Assembly: GCF_000425225.1 (NCBI RefSeq)
Contig: NZ_AULJ01000049.1
Location: 1-39,973, forward strand
Direction of reading: 5' to 3'
DNA: 39,973 nucleotides
Source of the DNA: Pontibacillus marinus BH030004 = DSM 16465
Lineage (GTDB): Bacteria > Bacillota > Bacilli > Bacillales > BH030062
This document shows, piece after piece, positions 34,664 to 39,973 of the stretch. Each line of letters begins with the position of its first letter. Position 1 is the stretch's first letter. The notes beneath the pieces were generated by a model. That model was not told the DNA's origin. It did not search any database and worked only from the letters and a program-made list of their open reading frames with translations. The position numbers and the translations under genes are program-made.

Positions 34664-35815
34664 TTAATCGGTCTTTCTAGCTTGAGTCATTTGGTGCCAA
34701 ACAGAGCCTTTTGCTTCTTCTCCGCCCTCAATACGTTGTAGAGCCATTTTAGCTTGCATGCGGACTTCAAACTCAGGATCCTGAATGGCATCTTTGAGCG
34801 CGGGAATGGCTGACTCATCACCAAGTTCATATAAAAACATGGCTGCTCTCCAGCGAACGAGCTTATTTTTATCTTGTAGTGATTCAATCACTTGTGGCAT
34901 GGCTTCTTTAAACCCTAAATCAGATAAGCAATCACCTGCTGTTCGTCTAACTGTCACGGATTTATCCTGGAGTGCTTTATACAAGTAAGGAAGCACCTCA
35001 GGTTCCTCAATCATACCCAGGTATGCTGTAGCAAGTCGACGAATTGATGCTTTTTCGTCGCTCAATGCCTTATCCAATACGGGTAAATCCTCAAAAGTTG
35101 GGTTCATACGGTCTAATGCTGCATAACGTACTTTCCAATCTGGATCATCTAATGTCTCAAGGGTCACAGTCTGCCCCTTAGGTTCACTAGGTTGATTATC
35201 ACCCGGATCCACTTCAAATGCCTGTTGGACAAGAGCTTCTAACCTATCATCATCATAACTTGCCGATAACTCCTCAGCAACCTCTTGCCCAATTTCCTCT
35301 AGATCGCCATAACGAGGATTTTGTTCAATCCATTGACGTTCCATTACCATGTTTGATGAAGCAGGTGAAGCTTTCATGGCTGCATTCATAAATGATTCAG
35401 GAAGACCGACACGTTTTTCCGTCTCACCTTCTTCTAGTTTCACTTGCATCGGGATACCTCGGAACATTTGGATGTAGACTTTTACCTCTCCAAATGCATC
35501 CTCGGAGGTCTGGTTCTCCTCCTGCTTAGTATGCTCTGTTGCTTCCCCGTCCTCTTCAGTACCTAGAAGTTCACGCACTCTTGGCAAAATATCTTCCCAT
35601 TTATGTTTGGGATGGCGATCCAGTGCAATGAAATCCATGACATGATAAAAACTCTTGACCCCTTCAATGTTCAAAAGATCCTCTACATACGTGGGTGCAT
35701 CTTTGAGATCATCACCCTGTTTATAGTTGCGTGTATCCCCGTCAGGTAAGGATTCACTCAAGTTGATTTTCATAGAGTTGGGGCTTGGTGTCGGTTCTAT
35801 AGACACGATGTTCAC
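34664..35815 (-). CDS. CvfC/YpgR-like protein: Nfu-N domain with HEAT repeats
   Basis: A 383-residue protein of the conserved virulence factor C family (B. subtilis YpgR, S. aureus CvfC). Residues 1 to ~88 resemble the Nfu N-terminal scaffold domain (IEPTPSPNSMKINL, FYHVMDFIALDR). An acidic linker follows. Residues ~210-370 form about five HEAT-like repeats, for example DKSVTVRRTAGDCLSDLG and DKNKLVRWRAAMFLYELG. A biochemical role is not established; loss lowers virulence in S. aureus. GAGGGGGA precedes the ATG, and brxA lies immediately downstream on the same strand. Confidence 0.88.
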   Translation of the reverse strand: MNIVSIEPTPSPNSMKINLSESLPDGDTRNYKQGDDLKDAPTYVEDLLNIEGVKSFYHVMDFIALDRHPKHKWEDILPRVRELLGTEEDGEATEHTKQEENQTSEDAFGEVKVYIQMFRGIPMQVKLEEGETEKRVGLPESFMNAAMKASPASSNMVMERQWIEQNPRYGDLEEIGQEVAEELSASYDDDRLEALVQQAFEVDPGDNQPSEPKGQTVTLETLDDPDWKVRYAALDRMNPTFEDLPVLDKALSDEKASIRRLATAYLGMIEEPEVLPYLYKALQDKSVTVRRTAGDCLSDLGFKEAMPQVIESLQDKNKLVRWRAAMFLYELGDESAIPALKDAIQDPEFEVRMQAKMALQRIEGGEEAKGSVWHQMTQARKTD

Positions 35816-35830
35816 TATAATTCCCCCTCA

Positions 35831-35859
35831 TTAATAGCACTTTATAGCGATTTTAACAA
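35831..35859 (-). promoter_or_regulatory. Candidate sigma-A promoter of cvfC-brxA
   Basis: On the minus strand TTGTTA (35859-35854), 17-nt spacer, TATTAA (35836-35831), close to the gene start. Confidence 0.5.
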
Positions 35860-36005
35860 AATAACACGAGACATTCCATAATTCGGGGTTCCAGGCTTAA
35901 ACGAGCTACGTCTCAAGACGTATATGAATTACTTCTAAGGGTCGTTATGAAAATCTTCTTTTTAATGGAAAATGAATGTAGATGAAAATTAGGAGGAGAC
36001 GCTTT

Positions 36006-36713
36006 ATGAAGAGAAAATTATATTTGTGGTGTTTAAGTGTTGGCTTGTTAGTTGTCCTTTCAGGTTGTAACTTGGTATTTTCGGAAGAGGTAATGGAAGA
36101 AGAAATAAAGATTGAGGCAGGTCAAGCTGAAGAATTGAACGTTGATCTCGATATGGGCGCTGGAAAATTAATCGTCAAAGGTGGCGCAGAAGATTGGCTA
36201 AACGGTAAATTCCGATACAGTGACAAAAAGTTAGATCCAGATGTTTCGTATAATCAAGATCAAGGTCAGATCCGCATTGACCAATCGAAAGTGAATTTTA
36301 ATTATGGAAAAGATACAGAAAATGAATGGGACCTTCAGTTAACAAATAATATACCTATAGAATTAGATGTAACTACTGGTGCATCGAAGACTGAGCTTAA
36401 TTTAGAGGGAATACACTTGAATCGCCTTAATATTGATTCTGGTGTAGGTAAACTAACCGTTGATCTAAGTGGAGAATGGGAACAGAGTTTTGATGTGAAT
36501 GTTGAATCAGGCGTTGGGAAAACGACTTTCATATTGCCTTCTGATCAAGGAGTTAAGATTAAATCGGAAAGCGGTATAGGTACAACATCCTTTGAGGGGT
36601 TTATCTCTAAAGGTGATGGGATATACGTGAACGAAGCATACGGAAAATCAGACGTTACAATCGAAATCAATGCTGATGTCGGAGTTGGGAAAACAGTCTT
36701 CAAAAAAGAATAG
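36006..36713 (+). CDS. Lipoprotein with toast-rack (DUF2154-like) beta-repeat domain
   Basis: A 235-residue exported lipoprotein. The signal peptide MKRKLYLWCLSVGLLVVLSG ends in a lipobox with Cys21 (LSGC). The mature part is a repetitive beta protein. Motifs DMGAGKLIVKGG, TTGASKTELNLEG, DSGVGKLTVDLSG, ESGVGKTTFILP and ESGIGTTSFEG recur at ~22-residue steps, as in toast-rack proteins related to the LiaF C-terminus and YvlB. Function is unknown; cell-envelope sensing is a guess from relatives. AGGAGGA (35991-35998) lies 8 nt upstream, which favours this start over an ATG at 35982. It occurs in the block inserted between rqcP and yabP. Confidence 0.82.
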   Translation: MKRKLYLWCLSVGLLVVLSGCNLVFSEEVMEEEIKIEAGQAEELNVDLDMGAGKLIVKGGAEDWLNGKFRYSDKKLDPDVSYNQDQGQIRIDQSKVNFNYGKDTENEWDLQLTNNIPIELDVTTGASKTELNLEGIHLNRLNIDSGVGKLTVDLSGEWEQSFDVNVESGVGKTTFILPSDQGVKIKSESGIGTTSFEGFISKGDGIYVNEAYGKSDVTIEINADVGVGKTVFKKE

Positions 36714-36722
36714 AGGAGAATT

Positions 36723-36754
36723 AGAGTCAGTCAAGAAATATGCTGGCTCTTTTT
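36723..36754 (+). terminator. Terminator after the lipoprotein gene
   Basis: GAGTCAG / CTGGCTC, a 7-bp stem with one G-T pair and a 14-nt loop, then TTTTT. Confidence 0.7.
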
Positions 36755-36758
36755 CATG

Positions 36759-36787
36759 TTCTATTTACGTCCAAGCCCTCATAAATT
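36759..36787 (+). promoter_or_regulatory. Candidate sigma-E promoter of yabP-yabQ
   Basis: TTCTATT (36759-36765), 14-nt spacer, CATAAATT (36780-36787) partly match the sigma-E consensus (kmATATT, 14-15, CATACAmT). B. subtilis yabP-yabQ are sigma-E genes. Confidence 0.5.
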
Positions 36788-36814
36788 AATAGAGATAAAG
36801 GGGAGGGATCTATA

Positions 36815-37114
36815 ATGGAATACTATGATAAAAACGAATCGATTCGTGGACAAGCCGAGCATCATGTGAAAATGAATAACCGTCGTAACCTCGAGATTAC
36901 AGGGGTTAAAGAGGTGGATAGCTTCGATGCAGAAGAATTTTTGTTGCAAACGAGCATGGGATACCTTGTGGTTCGTGGCCAAAACCTCCAAATGAAAAAC
37001 CTGGATGTTGACCAAGGAATCGTTGCGATAAAAGGAAAGGTATATGAGCTTTCTTACTTAGATGAACAGCAATCGGAGAAAGCTAAAGGATTCTTTAGCA
37101 AAATGTTCAAATGA
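36815..37114 (+). CDS. yabP: Sporulation protein YabP
   Basis: A 99-residue YabP/YqfC family protein made mostly of beta strands (HHVKMNNRRNLEITGVKEVDSFDAEEFLLQT, MGYLVVRGQNLQMKNLDVDQGIVAIKG), ending with a Lys-rich FFSKMFK. It is needed for normal sporulation in the mother cell in B. subtilis; YqfC, a paralogue, works with SpoIVFA-type events or spore cortex formation, but the mechanism is not known. AAGGGGAGGG precedes the ATG. It overlaps yabQ by 4 nt (ATGA). Confidence 0.93.
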   Translation: MEYYDKNESIRGQAEHHVKMNNRRNLEITGVKEVDSFDAEEFLLQTSMGYLVVRGQNLQMKNLDVDQGIVAIKGKVYELSYLDEQQSEKAKGFFSKMFK

Positions 37115-37710
37115 GTTTAAGCACGCAATTCCTTACGATGCTCGTCATGTTTGGAAGTGGTCTTTATTTAGGTATGGCCATTGATACATTCCGTCGGTTT
37201 GAGCGTTACTGGAAAGGAAAGCATATATTAACTTACGCCCTTGAGATTCTTTTTTGGATTCTCCAGGGCTTAGTTATCTTTTATTTCCTTTTTATAGCGA
37301 ATCAAGGCGAATTACGCTTATATATTTTTCTATCTATTTTATGTGGTTTTGCTGCTTATCAATCCCTCGTTCGGACGACCTACTTAAACGTGTTGGAAGT
37401 GTTGATTCGTTGGGCTATAGCACTTATCCAGTTCGGAAGACGCATGTTTAATTTACTCGTTTATCGTCCAATTCAATGGGTTATATTATTAATTATAAAG
37501 TTACTTATTGGGGTATGGGCTTTACTTGTTTGGTTGTTTTGGGTTCTTCTTAAAGTTGTATGGTTTCCAATTCGACTCATAGGCCGCATAATATGGTGGT
37601 TTATACCGAAAAATGCGAAAAATTACTTAAGGAAGTTGGCAGGGATTTATAGTAAAATAAAGAATATAATACTAAAATGGTGGACCTATATCCAAAATAA
37701 AAGGAGGTAG
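37111..37710 (+). CDS. yabQ: Spore cortex biosynthesis protein YabQ
   Basis: A 199-residue membrane protein. Hydrophobic segments lie at about 5-25, 41-63 and 69-86, with two more between 100 and 165, followed by a basic tail (KIKNIILKWWTYIQNKRR). In B. subtilis YabQ localises to the membranes around the forespore and is required for cortex formation. Length agrees with the family (~210 aa). The ATGA overlap with yabP implies coupled translation. Its last codons form the AAAAGGAGG ribosome binding site of divIC. Confidence 0.92.
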   Translation: MSLSTQFLTMLVMFGSGLYLGMAIDTFRRFERYWKGKHILTYALEILFWILQGLVIFYFLFIANQGELRLYIFLSILCGFAAYQSLVRTTYLNVLEVLIRWAIALIQFGRRMFNLLVYRPIQWVILLIIKLLIGVWALLVWLFWVLLKVVWFPIRLIGRIIWWFIPKNAKNYLRKLAGIYSKIKNIILKWWTYIQNKRR

Positions 37711-37717
37711 CTTATCG

Positions 37718-38095
37718 GTGGCAAATCATAAGTCCGTAGCCAAAATCGATTCGGGTTATGTTCAACAGTATGACGCCTATATGAAAAGACAACAAAAAAA
37801 GAAAAAACGTCTTGTACGCCGGTTAGCTCTGTTCGCTCTTGTAACCCTCCTTTTATTCGGGAGTCTCCTGACTTATCATTTAAAGCAAAGGTCTTTATTA
37901 GCTGACAAACAGCAGGAGTACCAGCAACTACAAGAGGATATGCAGCAGCTAAACAAGAAAGAATCGGATCTTAAAGAGGAAATTCAACTTCTACAAGATG
38001 AGGAATACGTACTTCAAATTGCTCGTACGAATTACTTCTTCTCAAAAGAAGGCGAAATAATCTTTAAATTACCCGATAATGGCCCGTCTTATTGA
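37718..38095 (+). CDS. divIC: Cell division protein DivIC
   Basis: A 125-residue bitopic membrane protein of the divisome. The cytosolic N-terminus is very basic (KRQQKKKKRLVRR), one membrane segment spans about 35-57 (LALFALVTLLLFGSLLTYHL), and an extracellular leucine-zipper coiled coil covers about 60-105. It forms a complex with FtsL and DivIB to activate septal peptidoglycan synthesis. GTG 37718 follows AAAAGGAGG by 10 nt, a site that lies in the end of yabQ. The stop codon overlaps the -35 of the yabR promoter. Confidence 0.95.
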   Translation: MANHKSVAKIDSGYVQQYDAYMKRQQKKKKRLVRRLALFALVTLLLFGSLLTYHLKQRSLLADKQQEYQQLQEDMQQLNKKESDLKEEIQLLQDEEYVLQIARTNYFFSKEGEIIFKLPDNGPSY

Positions 38096-38121
38096 CACCC
38101 TTTTCAATGCTTATATATAAT
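38092..38121 (+). promoter_or_regulatory. Strong sigma-A promoter of yabR
   Basis: TTGACA (38092-38097), 18-nt spacer, TATAAT (38116-38121): both hexamers perfect. The -35 includes the divIC stop codon. Confidence 0.85.
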
Positions 38122-38169
38122 ATATAAGAATGATACTTTTTTAAAATCTTAAGGAGGAAACTTTTTTTT

Positions 38170-38607
38170 ATGTCAATTGAAGTAGGCAGCAAGTTGCAGG
38201 GCAAGGTAACAGGAATCACTAATTTCGGAGCTTTCGTGGAGCTACCAAACGGATCTACTGGTCTCGTTCACATTAGTGAAGTTGCTGATAATTACGTGAA
38301 AGACATTAATGATCATCTTAGCGAAGGTGATCAGGTTGAAGTAAAAGTAATTAACGTTGAAAACGACGGTAAAATTGGCTTGTCCATTAAGAAAGCTCAA
38401 GAGAATTACAAGAGCAAACCAAACAACCGTGGTGGCGGTGGTGGCCGTAAAGGCGGCGGTGGAAAAGGCAAGAACGACCGCGCTCAACGTCCAGAGAATT
38501 TCGAATCGAAAATGAATCGTTTCCTTAAAGATAGCGAAGATCGCTTAGCTACTTTAAGAAAGCACACTGAATCCAAACGCGGAGGTCGAGGTGCTAAAAG
38601 AGGATAA
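38170..38607 (+). CDS. yabR: S1-domain RNA-binding protein YabR
   Basis: A 145-residue protein with one S1 domain (about 1-75: VGSKLQGKVTGITNFGAFVEL, GLVHISEVADNYVKDI, VEVKVINVENDGKIGLSIKK). A Gly/Arg/Lys-rich linker (NNRGGGGGRKGGGGKGKN) and a basic helical tail follow. It resembles the S1 domain of polynucleotide phosphorylase and the GSP13 family of ribosome-associated proteins; the precise role is unknown. AAGGAGG is present but 12 nt from the ATG, slightly long. It has its own strong promoter and a strong terminator. In B. subtilis spoIIE follows; here the next gene is a LOV photoreceptor. Confidence 0.92.
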   Translation: MSIEVGSKLQGKVTGITNFGAFVELPNGSTGLVHISEVADNYVKDINDHLSEGDQVEVKVINVENDGKIGLSIKKAQENYKSKPNNRGGGGGRKGGGGKGKNDRAQRPENFESKMNRFLKDSEDRLATLRKHTESKRGGRGAKRG

Positions 38608-38660
38608 CTTGCTGTCTATGTAGAGTGAGTAAATAAATTGTTTTTCTATAAAAATACACG

Positions 38661-38696
38661 AAAGCAGACGTCGATGCGCATGACGTCTGCTTTTAT
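38661..38696 (+). terminator. Intrinsic terminator after yabR
   Basis: AAAGCAGACGTC / GACGTCTGCTTT, a 12-bp perfect stem with a 9-nt loop, then a T-rich tail. Confidence 0.93.
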
Positions 38697-38753
38697 ATTG
38701 CTATAGGAAATTATAAAATTGCTAGCTTGTGCATAACTCTTTTATTAGATCGT

Positions 38754-38905
38754 GTCCACATCCAGCTCCAGCGCCCAGCAACGAATGGACTGGACTGAGC
38801 CCGTAGTACGATAAAGGAAACACGATGAACAAAGTGAATCGATGTTGACTTATCGTACGGAGGCGAGGGAAGTCCATTCGTTGCTAAACGGGCGCTTGCG
38901 CTTTT
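38754..38905 (+). repeat. Family C hairpin repeat, copy 4, with nested hairpin
   Basis: CCACATCCAGCTCCAGCGCCC leads into a perfect 15-bp stem AGCAACGAATGGACT (38777-38791) / AGTCCATTCGTTGCT (38871-38885), closed outside by GCGCCC / GGGCGC and followed by TTGCGCTTTTG. Unlike the other copies, the loop is 79 nt and holds a second hairpin, GTACGATAA (38806-38814) / TTATCGTAC (38850-38858), with a third small stem inside. The rest of the 418-bp yabR-ytvA gap is AT-rich. Confidence 0.85.
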
Positions 38906-39025
38906 GTTCTTTATTAAAATTCCACTTTTTTTCAACAAAACATCATGACTACCTCACATTCTAAATATTTGATACCATAATCATAAGTATAATTTCATCT
39001 GTAAGATCGTAATAGGAGGAAGATT

Positions 39026-39817
39026 ATGAGTGAGAGTAGGGTTCGTGAGGATGTATTTGCGAAATTATTAGAACAGGCAGTTGATCATACGCAAATAGGT
39101 GTGACCATCACTGATCCAAATCAAGAAGATAATCCAATTATTTATTGTAATGATGGGTTTTTGCATTTATCAGGCTATGAGAAGGAAGAAGTTATAGGGA
39201 AGAACTGCCGCTTTTTACAAGGGGCTAATACTAAACAAGATGCTAAAGAAAAAATAAAAAGTGCGATACGAGCACATGAACAAGTCTCTGTTGAAATTAT
39301 GAATTATCGAAAAAACGGAGAGGAATTTTGGAATGACTTACATATTGATCCGATTTATATAGAGGAAGAAGATCAGTTTTATTTTGTTGGTATTCAAAAA
39401 GATATTACAGAGCAAAAGAAGTCAGAGGAACAATTAAAAACTTCTCTAAAAGAGATTACTGCACTATCAACACCGATGGTTCCAATTACGGAAGGTGTTT
39501 CTGTCCTTCCGCTTATCGGAAATATGGATATGGAACGTTTACAGATCATTTCAGATAATATTACAAAGAAAATGACAGAGGCGAAGCATGAGACGCTTAT
39601 TATGGAGCTTTCTGGATTGAATGATGTTGATGATGAAGTGATTCATGGCATTTTCCGTTTTAATGATATTTTACAGTTACTGGGTACCGACCTCGTCATC
39701 GCAGGGATTTCACCACAACTTGCTTTAAAAGCAACACAACTAGATTTAGATCTTTCATCTATGAAAACATTTGCTACAGTAAAAGAAGCGATACAGCAAC
39801 ACGCTGTTCAATCATAA
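39026..39817 (+). CDS. ytvA: YtvA-type blue-light photoreceptor (LOV-STAS)
   Basis: A 263-residue protein with an N-terminal LOV/PAS domain (about 15-130), a helical linker and a C-terminal STAS domain (about 150-263). The LOV signature GKNCRFLQG holds the photoactive Cys61 that forms an adduct with FMN, and ITDPNQEDNPIIYCNDGF matches B. subtilis YtvA (261 aa). YtvA joins the stressosome and feeds blue light into the sigma-B general stress response. In the STAS part LSTPMVPITEGVSVLPLIG is well conserved. AGGAGGA lies 7 nt before the ATG. In B. subtilis the gene is elsewhere on the chromosome. I see no clear sigma-B promoter. Confidence 0.93.
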   Translation: MSESRVREDVFAKLLEQAVDHTQIGVTITDPNQEDNPIIYCNDGFLHLSGYEKEEVIGKNCRFLQGANTKQDAKEKIKSAIRAHEQVSVEIMNYRKNGEEFWNDLHIDPIYIEEEDQFYFVGIQKDITEQKKSEEQLKTSLKEITALSTPMVPITEGVSVLPLIGNMDMERLQIISDNITKKMTEAKHETLIMELSGLNDVDDEVIHGIFRFNDILQLLGTDLVIAGISPQLALKATQLDLDLSSMKTFATVKEAIQQHAVQS

Positions 39818-39825
39818 ATGTACCG

Positions 39826-39862
39826 AAGCCATCAGTTTTAAAAGAAGCTGTTGGCTTTTTTG
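39826..39862 (+). terminator. Terminator after ytvA
   Basis: AAGCCATCAG / CTGTTGGCTT, a 10-bp stem with one mismatch, then TTTTTT. Confidence 0.82.
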
Positions 39863-39865
39863 ATA

Positions 39866-39973
39866 GGTAGGTATTCAATTATATGGCAGGATTGTTGAAG
39901 ACTTGAAACTGAGAGGAGTCCGTTACTGATGAGTAATTTGTTCCGGTCAGTGAAACGGCAAGCCTGTTGTGGA
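39866..39973. repeat. Composite palindromic repeat element, copy 3 (truncated by window end)
   Basis: These 108 bases match 28261-28368 with a single difference that I can see (CAATTATATG against CAGTTATATG). It starts 3 nt after the ytvA terminator and runs out of the window halfway through the first palindrome. Confidence 0.93.

Overview
This window is a stretch of chromosome from a low-GC, endospore-forming Firmicute of the family Bacillaceae. It follows, almost gene for gene, the origin-proximal segment known in Bacillus subtilis as csfB/yaaO through divIC-yabR. It starts inside the 3' end of a 23S rRNA gene, followed by 5S rRNA. The protein families and the style of intergenic repeats would fit a moderately halophilic or marine relative (for example Halobacillus or Pontibacillus). 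That genus-level guess is inference, not something the sequence proves.

Layout. 1-524: 23S end, 5S, terminator. 658-8101: csfB, an Orn/Lys/Arg decarboxylase, tmk, darA, yaaR, holB, ricT, yabA, trmN6, yazA, rsmI, all on the + strand. 8287-8574: abrB on the minus strand with a recognisable promoter and paired Spo0A boxes. 9168-16667: metS, tatD, yabE, rnmV, ksgA, yabG. 16917-21738: veg, sspF (59 codons, easily missed), ispE, purR, spoVG, glmU. 21756-28178: prs, ctc, pth, fin, mfd. 29048-33025: spoVT, yabM, yabN (mazG), rqcP. 33167-36713: a block absent from the B. subtilis version of this locus (ring-cleaving dioxygenase/glyoxalase, brxA, cvfC-like gene, lipoprotein). 36815-38607: yabP, yabQ, divIC, yabR. 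39026-39817: a YtvA-type LOV-STAS blue-light receptor.

How the genes fit together. Most are housekeeping genes for DNA replication and repair (tmk, holB, yabA, mfd), rRNA and tRNA maturation or translation (rnmV, ksgA, rsmI, trmN6, metS, pth, rqcP, ctc), and precursor supply (ispE, glmU, prs, purR). Interleaved with them are developmental genes: csfB, fin, ricT, abrB, yabG, sspF, spoVG, spoVT, yabP, yabQ. The intergenic DNA carries convincing or plausible promoter motifs for sigma-F, -G, -K, -H, -E and -B, as well as sigma-A promoters, Spo0A boxes, a PurBox pair and an MhqR-type operator. Much of the regulatory wiring can therefore be read from sequence.

The least ordinary part is the repeat content. 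Two ~560-bp composite elements (11195-11757 and 28261-28815), each made of two long palindromes with outward-facing related tails, sit in metS-tatD and mfd-spoVT. A third copy begins at 39866 and runs off the window. A second family of GC-rich, T-tailed hairpins occurs at 8109-8175, 12700-12767, 20213-20300 and 38754-38905, always near gene 3' ends. I found no CRISPR array, prophage, intact insertion sequence, tRNA gene or T-box in the window.
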